This document shows positions 36,019-44,476 of a stretch of DNA of 64,000 bases, piece after piece. This stretch comes from Anaerolineales bacterium. GTDB lineage: Bacteria; Chloroflexota; Anaerolineae; Anaerolineales; Villigracilaceae. Under the pieces are notes generated by a model, which made no database searches, was not told the origin of the DNA, and worked only from the letters and a program-made list of their open reading frames with translations. The DNA lies in contig JABFSL010000004.1 of the NCBI GenBank assembly GCA_013140605.1, positions 1-64,000 of the forward strand, given 5' to 3'. The position numbers and the translations under genes are program-made. The stretch's first letter is position 1. Every line of letters starts with the position of its first letter.

Positions 36019-36087
36019 GTAGGTCAGGCTTTCAGCCTGACATTCTTATGGGACTATAAGATTTTGCGGGTTGCAAACCCGCCCTAC
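36019..36087. repeat. Bipartite palindromic repeat, copy C
   Basis: GTAGGTCAGGCTTTCAGCCTGAC, spacer, GCGGGTTGCAAACCCGCC ending in CTAC, as copy B at 5810-5877. It lies between the M14 peptidase gene and the amidohydrolase gene. Confidence 0.88.
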
Positions 36088-36109
36088 TTAATAATTACAA
36101 GGAGCATGA

Positions 36110-38086
36110 ATGACCCAAAACGTAGACACTCTTTTCACAAATGCCATTGTCCTCACCATGGATGGAAAATTAAACCAATTTGACCCCGGCGCGATCGCAG
36201 TAAAAGGTGATTCGATTATTGCCGTTGGACCAGAAGCCGAGATCGTTAAAGAATATTCAGCGAACGAAATAATGGATTGCGGTGGGAAAGTATTGATGCC
36301 CGGGCTGGTCAACGCGCACACACATGTGCCCATGACCCTCCTGCGCGGACTCGAAGATGACCTGCGCCTCGATGTGTGGCTGATGGGCTACATGCTCCCC
36401 GTGGAGCGTGAATTCGTCACGCCAGAATTTGTGCGGCTGGGAACTTTGCTCGCCTGCGCCGAACAGATTCGCAGCGGCGTGACCACATTCAACGATATGT
36501 ATTTCTTCGAGGATGACATCGCCCAAGCCACAGCCGACGCGGGGATGCGCGCTGTCTGCGGGCAGAGCGTGATGAAATATCCCGCACCCGACGCGGCCTC
36601 ATTCGAAGTCTCGATTGCCTACGCCCGCGAATTTATCAAGAAGTGGAAAGGCCACCCGCTGATCGTCCCTGCGGTTGCGCCGCACGCGCCCTACTCCACC
36701 ACGCCTGAAATTCTACGCACCTGCGCCAACCTCGCCAAAGAGTTCGATGTGCCTTTGCATATTCACATCTCCGAGACCGCGTTTGAAGTGGAGACCATGC
36801 GCAATGAACAAGGCATGCCTGTCGTGCCGTATGTCAAAAAGCAGGGACTGCTCGAAGCGAAAGTGATCGCCGCGCATTGTGTTCACATTGACTATGGCGA
36901 AATGAAAACGCTGAAACATGTCAATGCTGGCATCGCGCACAACCCTTCATCGAATCTCAAACTGGCTTCGGGGTTTGCTCCTGTGCAAAAGATGCTTGAG
37001 ACTGGACTTAACGTCGGCATCGGCACAGACGGCCCCGCCTCAAACAACGATCTCGACATGTTCGAGGAAGTGCGCCTCGCCTCATTCGTGGCGAAAGCCT
37101 CCAGCAATGACCCGACAGTTGTGCCAGCGGCGACAGCTCTTCTGATGGCTACCCGCATGGGCGCACAAGCGCTTCACATTGGACATTTGACAGGATCGCT
37201 CGAAGCAGGCAAACGCGCCGACCTGATCGTGGTGGACACGTCCCCCGTTCACAACTCTCCCCGCTTCCGCCGTAACCCGAACAATGCCTATGCCCAACTG
37301 GTGTTCGCATCCAAATCCACCGATGTGACCGATGTGATGGTCAATGGAAAATGGTTAATGCGCGCGCATGAATTGCTCACGTTGAACGAAGCTGACCTGC
37401 TCGATCAGGCGCGTGAAATTGCCCAAAAAATTGACATATTCCTGACCGCGCGCGAACAATCGGTGCTTTCGAAATTGATCGCGCTCGGCGGCTCGATGGA
37501 GCAGGAATCTTTCGAGGTGCAGGTCAAGGTCAAGGTGACAGAACCAGACCTACTGGTCCAGAATATGAAGCGGCCTGAGATCGAGATCAATGCCTCCAAG
37601 CATTATCTTCAATATGATGAGTATTACATGTTCGAAGATCCATCCCAGGGACGGCTGCGCTTCCGTGAAGATAATCTGCTCAATGAAAAAGGTGACGTTG
37701 AAAATGTGCGCTCGCGCCTGACCCTGCTCGGCCAAAAACGCGAAGGCGAGATCGGGCATGATGTTTTGCTTTCACGCAGCCGCTTCCTTGCGCCCGCGAT
37801 TCACACATCGCGTTTCTATCGTGAATACTTCAAGCCCACGCAGGTCATCTCGATTGAAAAAGACCGCCTGCGCTGGCACATCAAATATAAGGAAACGGAG
37901 CTCTTTGTGAATCTCGATCACATGAAACAGCCAGACATGGGATATTTCCTTGAGATCAAGAGCCGCACCTGGAGCCGCAAAGATGCGGATCTAAAAGCTG
38001 AATTGGTCAATGAACTGCTCAACCTGCTCGGTGTGGGCAATGCGGAAACGGTTACAAAAGATTACATCGAGACGTTGTTGTCGTAG
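36110..38086 (+). CDS. Amidohydrolase (MTA/SAH deaminase-like) fused to a CYTH-like domain
   Basis: A 658-residue protein. Residues 1-440 are a complete amidohydrolase of the 5-methylthioadenosine/S-adenosylhomocysteine and chlorohydrolase group: H70 and H72 in NAHTHVP, H219 and E222 in HIHISET, H256/H259 in AHCVH, D307 in GIGTDGPASNND. Residues about 466-645 look like a CYTH (triphosphate tunnel) domain: an EVQVKVKV opening strand, QYDEYYMFED, RLRFRED, VRSRLT, SIEKDRLRWHIKYKETELFVNLD and FLEIKSRTWS. The usual length of the first family is about 430, so this is a fusion, not a simple extension. The two parts read as one open frame with no weak junction visible. Confidence 0.8.
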   Translation: MTQNVDTLFTNAIVLTMDGKLNQFDPGAIAVKGDSIIAVGPEAEIVKEYSANEIMDCGGKVLMPGLVNAHTHVPMTLLRGLEDDLRLDVWLMGYMLPVEREFVTPEFVRLGTLLACAEQIRSGVTTFNDMYFFEDDIAQATADAGMRAVCGQSVMKYPAPDAASFEVSIAYAREFIKKWKGHPLIVPAVAPHAPYSTTPEILRTCANLAKEFDVPLHIHISETAFEVETMRNEQGMPVVPYVKKQGLLEAKVIAAHCVHIDYGEMKTLKHVNAGIAHNPSSNLKLASGFAPVQKMLETGLNVGIGTDGPASNNDLDMFEEVRLASFVAKASSNDPTVVPAATALLMATRMGAQALHIGHLTGSLEAGKRADLIVVDTSPVHNSPRFRRNPNNAYAQLVFASKSTDVTDVMVNGKWLMRAHELLTLNEADLLDQAREIAQKIDIFLTAREQSVLSKLIALGGSMEQESFEVQVKVKVTEPDLLVQNMKRPEIEINASKHYLQYDEYYMFEDPSQGRLRFREDNLLNEKGDVENVRSRLTLLGQKREGEIGHDVLLSRSRFLAPAIHTSRFYREYFKPTQVISIEKDRLRWHIKYKETELFVNLDHMKQPDMGYFLEIKSRTWSRKDADLKAELVNELLNLLGVGNAETVTKDYIETLLS

Positions 38087-38151
38087 TTGCAACCTGGCTC
38101 AAAAGACCTTTAGGGTTCATAAAAATATAATTTCCCTCAGCTGCCGCCGAA

Positions 38152-38259
38152 CCATGTCTTTGCGAGGGCGCTCCTGCTCTTCGCCCGAAGCAATCCCCTC
38201 GCTGATACGGAGATTGCTTCGCCGCCAAAGACCAAGAGCGGCGGCTCGCAAAGACATGG
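38152..38259. repeat. Long inverted repeat (TTTGCGAGG family), copy 1
   Basis: CCATGTCTTTGCGAG (38152-38166) is the perfect inverse of 38245-38259, and GAAGCAATC pairs with GATTGCTTC inside. A relative lies at 62248-62337. It fills most of the 252-base gap before 38339. Pieces of the AGACCCTAAAGG palindrome (38103-38117 and 38282-38306) flank it, as if it had inserted into one. Confidence 0.85.
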
Positions 38260-38338
38260 CGGGAAGTTAATTATTTGCAAACTTTTAGGGTTTCCCAGAC
38301 CCTAGTGTTTTAGGTTTATCCAAAGGAGCGCAAACAAA

Positions 38339-39343
38339 ATGGAAGCATTCAAAAAATTTCTGGCCGCGATCTTTGCGCTCCTGTTTATCATCACTGCCAT
38401 CGCCGCGCTGATCCTTTTCAACTTTGACCGCAAGGCCTTCACCGCAGAGACGTACCAGAAGGCATTTGCGAACGCAAATTTTTACGATCAACTGCCCGCA
38501 ATCATGGCAGAGACCATGGTGACTACAACCACAAATAACGACCAGCTTCCCATCGTCATGCGCGGATTGAACGCCGAGGTCTGGGATGCATTCTTCCGAA
38601 GCCTGCTTCCGCAGGATGTTCTCAAATCCATGGGAGATGAAGCGTTGAACTCCATCTTTGCCTATTGGAACATGGAAACAAATTCAGCGGAGCTATCGCT
38701 GATACCGATCAAGACAGGCATGGTCAGTGACGCGGGTGTGCAGGCGGTCTTCACGCTTTTGGAGACTCAGCCAGATTGCACGTTACGCCAACTCGGCCAA
38801 ATGACCGTTGACCTGTTATCGAATGGCAGCCTGCTATTCTGCAACCCGCCAGCGGATGTAACCCCGCTTCTGACTCCTGTGATACAGGGTCAAATGCAAA
38901 TGACTGCACTGGCCATCCCTGACCAATTTACTCTCATCAGCGCGCCGCCTGAAAATGATCCGCGCGAAAGATTGCAAACTGTACGCACGTTGATGCGATT
39001 AAGTCCCATCCTGCCGCTTGGATTTTTGCTATTGATGACGCTCTTCGCCGTCAACTCGCTCAAGAGTTGGCTGAACTGGTGGGGACTTCCCTTCATCATC
39101 ACAGGCATCTTGGCAGGTTTAATGGGACTGAGCGGCGCGCCAGTGATCGGAGTCATCTTCCAGCGCATCCTTGTGACCAGAATGCCAGCCTTCCTGCCCA
39201 CGATCCTGCTGGATTACGCGGGCAATCTGGCTTCTGCAATGGTGCAGACTTTGCTTAATCCTGTGCTCTTTCAGGGATTGATTCTCGCGTTGATCGGCTC
39301 GGCGATGGTGGCGGGGGCTTACTTTATTAAAGTGAATAAGTGA
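38339..39343 (+). CDS. Membrane protein of unknown function
   Basis: A 334-residue protein with one N-terminal helix (about 7-29), an extracytoplasmic domain of about 190 residues with two Cys (QPDCTLRQ and LLFCNPP) that could form a disulfide, and about four C-terminal helices (about 223-330). I do not recognise the family. It is preceded by AAAGGAG at about ten bases. Confidence 0.65.
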   Translation: MEAFKKFLAAIFALLFIITAIAALILFNFDRKAFTAETYQKAFANANFYDQLPAIMAETMVTTTTNNDQLPIVMRGLNAEVWDAFFRSLLPQDVLKSMGDEALNSIFAYWNMETNSAELSLIPIKTGMVSDAGVQAVFTLLETQPDCTLRQLGQMTVDLLSNGSLLFCNPPADVTPLLTPVIQGQMQMTALAIPDQFTLISAPPENDPRERLQTVRTLMRLSPILPLGFLLLMTLFAVNSLKSWLNWWGLPFIITGILAGLMGLSGAPVIGVIFQRILVTRMPAFLPTILLDYAGNLASAMVQTLLNPVLFQGLILALIGSAMVAGAYFIKVNK

Positions 39344-39429
39344 GAAGTAAAAAGTGAAACGTGAAAACCTTTCGTCATCCATTGGCGAGAGGTTTTTTGT
39401 TGTCAAATGATTGGTTTGGTTGTATAGTT

Positions 39430-39548
39430 GGCGAAAGCACGGGAGATGATTTTGCATACCGCACACTTTACGTCAAATGTTTTCTGGCTTCATTTTTTCT
39501 GCTCCCAAGCATTGTCCACGCCCGCACCAGTAACGCAATCCGTTGGGC
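39430..39548 (+). repeat. attC-like site 1 (degenerate left end)
   Basis: Shares with the sites below the core segments TTTTCTGGCTTC, CTCCCAAGCATTGTCCACG, CCCGC and CGCAATCCGTTGGGC. The right end GTTGGGC (39542-39548) fits the R' consensus GTTRRRY. The left (R'') end is not recognisable. Confidence 0.6.
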
Positions 39549-39573
39549 ATTTGGCTCAGGAATAACAATCAAA

Positions 39574-39969
39574 ATGATAATGTTCTCAAGTTTTGGATTT
39601 GCATTAAGACATAAAATAGAATTCAATCCAAAGACAAAGCAAGGCTCATTATTGCTCTGGTCTCGTTATGATGGTTTTTTTGCACCTCAAAATCCGCTTG
39701 TAGACGGATACGGTTCTTCGTCTAACGAACTTTTTATATTATTTGGAAAAGCAACAATAAACTATCAAGCCAATTTTCCTATCGGAGGCATTAATGACCT
39801 TTTGTCTATATTATCGGCTATCGCCTCGACAAGATGCGGAAAAGAGTTTTCGTTTTTAAATTACGAAGACAGAATAATATCTCTCCAGCCTACGAAAGAA
39901 GGTAAACAACAGGTGGATGTCGTTACTGTCAAAATTCGATATAGATACGGGCAAACTCGTTGCATATGA
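39574..39969 (+). CDS. Hypothetical cassette protein (probably frameshifted)
   Basis: 131 residues from the ATG at 39574, 26 bases after the R' end of attC-like site 1. A+T-rich, unlike the flanking chromosome. No family recognised. The last ~18 residues (VTVKIRYRYGQTRCI) are basic and unlike the rest, while a different frame from 39917 continues with ordinary protein-like sequence, so the gene may be frameshifted near 39910-39930. An open reading frame extends upstream to 39361, but that part is the attC-like repeat and is not counted. Confidence 0.45.
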   Translation: MIMFSSFGFALRHKIEFNPKTKQGSLLLWSRYDGFFAPQNPLVDGYGSSSNELFILFGKATINYQANFPIGGINDLLSILSAIASTRCGKEFSFLNYEDRIISLQPTKEGKQQVDVVTVKIRYRYGQTRCI

Positions 39970-40087
39970 AATTGGCGAACTAGAAACAGCAGTAAGAAAC
40001 CTTCTTATAAATCTTGGCGTAACCAAACAGGAAATTACAGAAAAACTGGAAAGTATAATAAAGCAAGATTCAAATTCAGCAAGTTAA
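39917..40087 (+). CDS. Small hypothetical ORF, possible continuation of the previous gene
   Basis: 56 residues from an ATG at 39917, with a helical, acidic/amphipathic C-terminus (YEIGELETAVRNLLINLG). It overlaps the previous frame by 53 bases. Either a separate small gene or the 3' half of a frameshifted gene; the latter is preferred because the start lacks a clear ribosome site. Confidence 0.4.
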   Translation: MSLLSKFDIDTGKLVAYEIGELETAVRNLLINLGVTKQEITEKLESIIKQDSNSAS

Positions 40088-40144
40088 GAGTTTGAACAAG
40101 ATAATAGGGAAGTGTTCCAAAAGAAAGTTGCAATTTCAACACAC

Positions 40145-40609
40145 GCCCAACAAAGCGTTGTAAGAAACTGAATAAGGCTGTTTTTCAAGTGAATTTAGCT
40201 TTCAGGTTAACCAAAACAAGGCGTTACTACTTTCCCCCAAATAACGCCAAATGAGAAAGATACTTTTTTTATGGCAGACCCGATCGCTTAAGGGTTATAG
40301 CTTTCTAAACGGGGTCGCCCCCCCTCGCCACCAATTGATGGATCATATGGATCGATAACCAAGATGCACCTCGGAACTGCGACAAACGCGCGTCTCCACT
40401 GCTTTATACGGCTTATTTGTCTGCCATTCGCAGTATACTCTCATTGCGCCACAGTTTCTTTGATGAAATAGGATGTCTCACATTCTACTATGGTGCACTG
40501 GACGCTGAGGATTCTGCGCGGTTTTCAAGCATTTTTCTGGCTTCGGATTTTCCCGCTCCCAAACATTGTCCACGCCCGCCCCAGCGCCAGTCAACGCAAA
40601 CTGTTGGGC
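40145..40609 (+). repeat. attC-like site 2, split by an insertion
   Basis: The left piece GCCCAACAAAGCG (40145-40157) ends exactly where the right piece TGCACTGGACGCTG (40494 onwards) would continue, by comparison with sites 3 and 4. The right piece runs to R' GTTGGGC (40603-40609). About 336 bases (40158-40493) separate them; they contain no convincing gene, an inverted repeat GGCGTTA/TAACGCC (40223-40249) and a GACCCG/CGGGTC-type hairpin (about 40273-40319). Confidence 0.65.
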
Positions 40610-40658
40610 GGTTCCTCCATTCCATTGAATTTGTTGGAAAGCTTGTGTGCAAACAAAT

Positions 40659-41177
40659 ATGAATAAAGTCCATAACGCAAACACGAATCTTCCAAAAATT
40701 GGAAAAACCATCATTCTATTAATATTGTGGGTATTTCTTTTCTGGATATTTGCTTGCTGGGCAATATGGGATAGTGGATACTACTTGACAACAACATCGT
40801 ACACTGATCCACCACGTTGGAAACCCTCTGTGAATGATATTGTAGGAAAGTGGAGTCTCTCAGATGATTCGATAAAATTCATTCAAGATTCAGGAAGTGA
40901 AATACAGTTTCATGAAATCGAGTTTTATGCAGATGGTACATTCACAGCTACTAAACTCCCCAAAATAACCGAATGGTCAGATGAAAAAATTGCTTTTGAA
41001 TTTTACACAGGAACTGGAACTTGGGGAATTCATAGAATGAGGTTTAAACCTTGGGCTGTACGATTATATTATGACCATCAAGTATTTGGTTTCCCACCAG
41101 GAGATTATTATTTTCTGCAAGGAAAAGAACCGCCTTATAAAATGGACGATACGCCCCTTATGTTCGAGAGAAAATGA
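40659..41177 (+). CDS. Hypothetical cassette protein with N-terminal membrane helix
   Basis: 172 residues from the ATG at 40659 (a GTG lies at 40647). One membrane helix (about 16-36), then a beta-rich domain with a lipocalin-like or META-like pattern (VGKWSLSDDSIKFIQD, HEIEFYADGTFTATKLP, GTGTWGIHRM). No family named with confidence. The stop is only eight bases before the R'' of attC-like site 3 and the start about 50 bases after site 2, the exact geometry of a one-gene integron cassette. A+T-rich. Confidence 0.65.
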   Translation: MNKVHNANTNLPKIGKTIILLILWVFLFWIFACWAIWDSGYYLTTTSYTDPPRWKPSVNDIVGKWSLSDDSIKFIQDSGSEIQFHEIEFYADGTFTATKLPKITEWSDEKIAFEFYTGTGTWGIHRMRFKPWAVRLYYDHQVFGFPPGDYYFLQGKEPPYKMDDTPLMFERK

Positions 41178-41185
41178 GAAAAACC

Positions 41186-41325
41186 GCCTAACAAAGCGCG
41201 TACTGGAAGCTGGGGATTCTGCGGCACGCTTCGCGTCAAGCATTTTTCTGGCTTCGAGTTTTCTCTGCTTCCAAGCAGAGTCCACGCCCGCCCTAGCTAC
41301 TGTTCACTAGCGCAAACCGTTGGGC
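41186..41325 (+). repeat. attC-like site 3 (complete)
   Basis: A 140-bp site. R'' GCCTAAC (41186-41192) and R' GTTGGGC (41319-41325) fit RYYYAAC and GTTRRRY and pair with each other; next to them GCGC (left) pairs with GCGC (right). The centre folds further, with CTCTGCTT-CC-AAGCAGAG as a perfect hairpin. The size is at the upper end of known attC sites. Confidence 0.75.
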
Positions 41326-41345
41326 GGCAAAGAGAATAACCTAAG

Positions 41346-41939
41346 ATGAACGATAAACCCTGGTTGCGATCTAGCTTTTCCTCTGATTCCGAATTTGTTG
41401 TTTTGCGTCCCGGGTGGGATTCCCTTCTAGGTTGGGGAATGATTTTGGTCGCTTGTTCTATTTTTTTGTTCTTTGGCTATTTGTTTTCTTATGGTAGTGG
41501 CAATCCAGTAGTAATAAGTCTGGGAATTTCCCTGACAGTAGGGTGTCTCATAAAACTAATTGAGGTTTTTTTTCGGTATATATACATTGATGATAAGAAC
41601 GTAAAAATAAGTGTGCCACTGTATACTGTGAGCAGATCAATCAGTGACATTGCAGGTATTGATTGGTGGCAACTAAAATATAGAAGTAGGTATTACACTT
41701 TTTACGCACTCCGTGGAAAAGATAAAAGAAGCATAGTGATACTTGGCGAAGATGCCTGGCAAAGTTTACATGAAGCGATCAGATATATTGCATCGCAAAA
41801 AAGTTTAGAACCGGTCTTCGTCAAGCCTCCAGTCACCATTGTCAGCCATTGGGTACTAGTGATGGTACTTTTTACATCGGTGTTCTTTTTGTGCTCTCTT
41901 CCACAGTTTCACCCTATCATATGTTTTGGAAAGCACTAA
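41346..41939 (+). CDS. Hypothetical membrane protein in cassette (possibly frameshifted)
   Basis: 197 residues starting 20 bases after attC-like site 3. Two membrane helices (about 28-48 and 52-72), a PH-like beta region (YIDDKNVKISVPLYTVSRSISDIAGIDWWQLKYRS, YTFYALRGKDKRSIVILG), and a third helix near the C-terminus. No family named with confidence. An overlapping frame (41849-42187) continues with further membrane helices, so the two may be one gene split by a frameshift near 41850-41930. Confidence 0.55.
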   Translation: MNDKPWLRSSFSSDSEFVVLRPGWDSLLGWGMILVACSIFLFFGYLFSYGSGNPVVISLGISLTVGCLIKLIEVFFRYIYIDDKNVKISVPLYTVSRSISDIAGIDWWQLKYRSRYYTFYALRGKDKRSIVILGEDAWQSLHEAIRYIASQKSLEPVFVKPPVTIVSHWVLVMVLFTSVFFLCSLPQFHPIICFGKH

Positions 41940-42187
41940 ATTTTGGTTTATTCAGGGTTTTTTGGTTTACTCTCACGAGACCCTTGTCAGAGTACGATGG
42001 ACAAAAAGTATGGTTTTATATGCTTCTGATGTCAGTCGTAAACCTTGTGGTTTTATTAATAGTTTCGAAAGCAGATTGGGGCCAAGTATTAACCTGGTGG
42101 CTTTACTCGCCACTCGTGGAAATAGCTTTTCACTTCCTGTTTGTTGAATTGCCAAAGATCTTTGGTCGGTCACAACAGCAGGTTTAG
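41849..42187 (+). CDS. Small membrane protein or 3' half of the preceding gene
   Basis: 112 residues with three hydrophobic stretches and a Trp-rich pattern. It overlaps the previous frame by 91 bases in another phase. It has no obvious ribosome site, which favours a frameshifted continuation, though a separate start cannot be excluded. It ends 93 bases before attC-like site 4. Confidence 0.4.
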   Translation: MGTSDGTFYIGVLFVLSSTVSPYHMFWKALNFGLFRVFWFTLTRPLSEYDGQKVWFYMLLMSVVNLVVLLIVSKADWGQVLTWWLYSPLVEIAFHFLFVELPKIFGRSQQQV

Positions 42188-42280
42188 TGTTGAAGAATTG
42201 ATGATTGGTAGCATAAAGCTTATAAATGGAACTTGGAGATAGCAAATAGCTTCTTACAAAACTTCAATAAGATTGACGCC

Positions 42281-42416
42281 GCCCAACACAGCGTGCATCC
42301 GACTGGTGGGAGTCTGCGCGGTTTTCAAGCATTTCGCGTACGCGTGGCTTCGAGTTTTTCCTACTCCCAAGCAGAGTCCACGCCCGCCCACTGTCCGCTA
42401 GTGCAAATCGTTAGGT
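42281..42416 (+). repeat. attC-like site 4 (complete)
   Basis: A 136-bp site. R'' GCCCAAC (42281-42287) and R' GTTAGGT (42410-42416) frame the same core as sites 2 and 3 (TCTGCGCGGTTTTCAAGC, TGGCTTCGAGTTTT, AAGCAGAGTCCACGCCCGCC). The first 40 bases recur inverted at 44508-44547 with four differences. Confidence 0.75.
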
Positions 42417-42462
42417 GGCGAAGCATAGTGGAAGATTTACTTCATAAAGTATCATTGAGCGC

Positions 42463-43278
42463 ATGAGTTACAGTGAATTCCGACCACAACCGACATCATC
42501 ACAAGTTGTGAAGTGCTTCTGGACTCTGGAAGAGGATCAAGCAGCCTACAACAGCGATGAAATCCTGCCTGACTCTTACATGGAGTTGGTGGTCAACTTT
42601 GGCGCGCCATTGATTCTGGAGACGGAGCGCGGGGCACGGAGCGAAATGCCGCGCATCTTTCTCAAAGGGCTGACGAAAAAGCCCTTGCGTTTGCGCGCGA
42701 CAGGATTGGCACAACTGGTGGGAGTTCGTCTACACCCCTGGGCGATGTCCAATTTATTCGGTATCGAGGCCGATCAAGCAAATGTGCCAATCATCCCTCA
42801 CAACGGCATCATACTACGAGACTTTGCGCACGCGCTGGAATTGAGTGCACAGCGGAGCGATTTAACTGAAACCATTGCCTGCCTTCAAGAGATTGTCAGC
42901 AACACAACTCGCAGCGCACAAGTTGACATTACTCCCATTCAGAGCGCCATCGAACTTCTCTACGCCACGCAGGGGAAAATGCGCATGACTGAAATTGCCG
43001 CCCAGGCCTACCTCTCTTCCAGTCAATTTGAACGGCGGTTCAAACGCGTAACAGGCGTATCGCCGAAGACACTCACCCGATTAATCCGTTTTGAAGGAGT
43101 CCGCAATCGGTTGACCGTTGACCCATATGCCTCGCCAAGCGACCTGACTCACGATTTCGGCTACACTGATCAGGCGCATCTGATTCACGACTTCAAAGCC
43201 TTTGCTAATCGTACACCAGGTGCTTTTGCGGCCTCTGTCGCCCAACAGCCAAACGCCGAATTTTTACAATACACCTGA
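42463..43278 (+). CDS. AraC family transcriptional regulator
   Basis: A 271-residue protein. The N-terminal ~150 residues carry the DUF6597-type sensory region (ending in a proline-rich PTSSQVVKCFWTLEED start and LRATGLAQLVGVRLHPWAMSNLFG). The C-terminal AraC helix-turn-helix pair (about 165-260) has RMTEIAAQAYLSSSQFERRFKRVTGVSPKTLTRLIRF and a second unit FGYTDQAHLIHDFKAF. It starts 46 bases after attC-like site 4 and probably controls the small membrane proteins downstream. Confidence 0.9.
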   Translation: MSYSEFRPQPTSSQVVKCFWTLEEDQAAYNSDEILPDSYMELVVNFGAPLILETERGARSEMPRIFLKGLTKKPLRLRATGLAQLVGVRLHPWAMSNLFGIEADQANVPIIPHNGIILRDFAHALELSAQRSDLTETIACLQEIVSNTTRSAQVDITPIQSAIELLYATQGKMRMTEIAAQAYLSSSQFERRFKRVTGVSPKTLTRLIRFEGVRNRLTVDPYASPSDLTHDFGYTDQAHLIHDFKAFANRTPGAFAASVAQQPNAEFLQYT

Positions 43279-43334
43279 CCCCTCTCCATCTACAATCCAT
43301 GTGTTGCAAGTACAAAAGTTGAAAGGAACAACAC

Positions 43335-43412
43335 ATGAAAAAATATTCTCCAACAACAATTTCTTATATTCTCCAAATTGCAGCAATCGCCATGACGATT
43401 GCCGGTAGGTAA
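43335..43412 (+). pseudogene. 25-codon remnant ORF upstream of the DUF2269 gene
   Basis: Starts ATG with AAAGGA upstream and reads one hydrophobic helix (ISYILQIAAIAMTIAGR), then a stop that overlaps the next start (TAATG). It resembles only the first helix of a DoxX-like membrane protein, a gene often placed after AraC regulators, so it may be a deleted gene. It could also be a real coupling peptide. Confidence 0.35.
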
Positions 43413-43960
43413 TGATGAACTTGTATCCCATCATCCTGTTTTTGCACATTATCGGTGCGCTGGGGCTTTTTGTGTCGCTTGGTCTGGAATGGGTCAGCAT
43501 GCTCAAACTGCGCCGTCTGGCAAACGCCGAGGATGCCCGTGGTCGGGTCAATCTCATTGCATCCCTCCCAAAATTGTATGGCCCCATCTGGATGGCAATC
43601 CTATTTCCTGGCATCTACCTGGCCTTCACTGTTTGGGGTTGGAGCACGGCATGGATAGTCGTCTCACTGGTAGCCATGCTTTTGATCCCCATACTTGGAG
43701 CAGCCATATCCGGGCCAAGGCTACAAGCTATTGGCCGGATCGTGACCACCGAGAGCGGGCAGCTATCCCCCACATTCCATAATCTTTTGAATGACCCTTT
43801 TCTATGGGCATCCGTCCACATCAGGATCGCTATCGCCCTAGGTATCCTTTTCCTAATGATGATCAAACCATCCTTGGGCGGAGCAGTAATTAGCATCGGT
43901 ATAGCCGCCCTCCTGGGACTCGCTTCTGTATTGCCAATATTTAGGCGTGGAAACGGATGA
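43412..43960 (+). CDS. DUF2269-like integral membrane protein
   Basis: A 182-residue protein with about four helices (LYPIILFLHIIGALGLFVSLGLEW, IWMAILFPGIYLAF, AWIVVSLVAMLLIPILGAAI, IRIAIALGILFLMMIKPS). The LHIIGALGLF opening is typical of the DUF2269/DUF1648-like group, whose role is unknown. The start overlaps the stop of the 25-codon ORF (TAATG), so it is probably translationally coupled to it and co-transcribed with the AraC gene. Confidence 0.65.
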   Translation: MMNLYPIILFLHIIGALGLFVSLGLEWVSMLKLRRLANAEDARGRVNLIASLPKLYGPIWMAILFPGIYLAFTVWGWSTAWIVVSLVAMLLIPILGAAISGPRLQAIGRIVTTESGQLSPTFHNLLNDPFLWASVHIRIAIALGILFLMMIKPSLGGAVISIGIAALLGLASVLPIFRRGNG

Positions 43961-44057
43961 ATCGCCACCAACCAGTGCATAAAGCTGACAGCGAATGTAG
44001 CCCGCTAAGGGTAGGAGCGCCATCTGACACTCTCGTATATTGCAAAGGTCTGTTACC

Positions 44058-44411
44058 ATGAAACTCGATCAAGTCCGCCGCTTCGCAATGTCGCTCCCCA
44101 AAGTTACAGAGGAGCCTCACTTCAACTATTCTTCGTTTCGTGTTCGCGGCAAAATCTTCGCAACCGTTCCACCCGAAGGTGATTTTTTGCACGTCTTCGG
44201 CGCCGACGAAGAGCGTGAACTCGCGCTCGCGATGTACCCCGAATTCCTCAAAAAGTTGCTCTGGGGCAGCCGCGTAGTAGGTTTACGTGTCGTTCTTGCT
44301 AAGGCAAAGCCCAAAGTGGTCAAGGCACTCTTGACTCAGGCGTGGGTGCGAAAGGCTCCCAAGAGTCTTGTCGCCTCAGCAGCTACAGTCTCAGGTGATG
44401 AAAAGCATTGA
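44058..44411 (+). CDS. MmcQ/YjbR family DNA-binding-like protein
   Basis: A 117-residue protein with the YjbR/MmcQ pattern: VRRFAMSLPKVTEEPHF, SSFRVRGKIFATVPPEGDFLHVFGADEERELA, WGSRVVGLRVVLAKAKPKVVKALLTQAWVRKAP. It has a CyaY-like alpha/beta fold; a DNA-binding role has been suggested for the family but is not established. The ATG at 44058 is chosen over an upstream in-frame start at 44040. Members occur often in mobile or cassette contexts. Confidence 0.85.
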   Translation: MKLDQVRRFAMSLPKVTEEPHFNYSSFRVRGKIFATVPPEGDFLHVFGADEERELALAMYPEFLKKLLWGSRVVGLRVVLAKAKPKVVKALLTQAWVRKAPKSLVASAATVSGDEKH

Positions 44412-44476
44412 GGCACTTCGCTACAAGCGGACCCGCTCATGTCAAACGTTTATTACTCGATAGTATCCTCGCCTTC

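Noticed and set aside
39361-39573. N-terminal 71 residues of a longer frame leading into the cassette gene at 39574
   Set aside because: This stretch is the attC-like repeat itself (same core as at 40500-40609 and 41186-41325), so the frame there is accidental.
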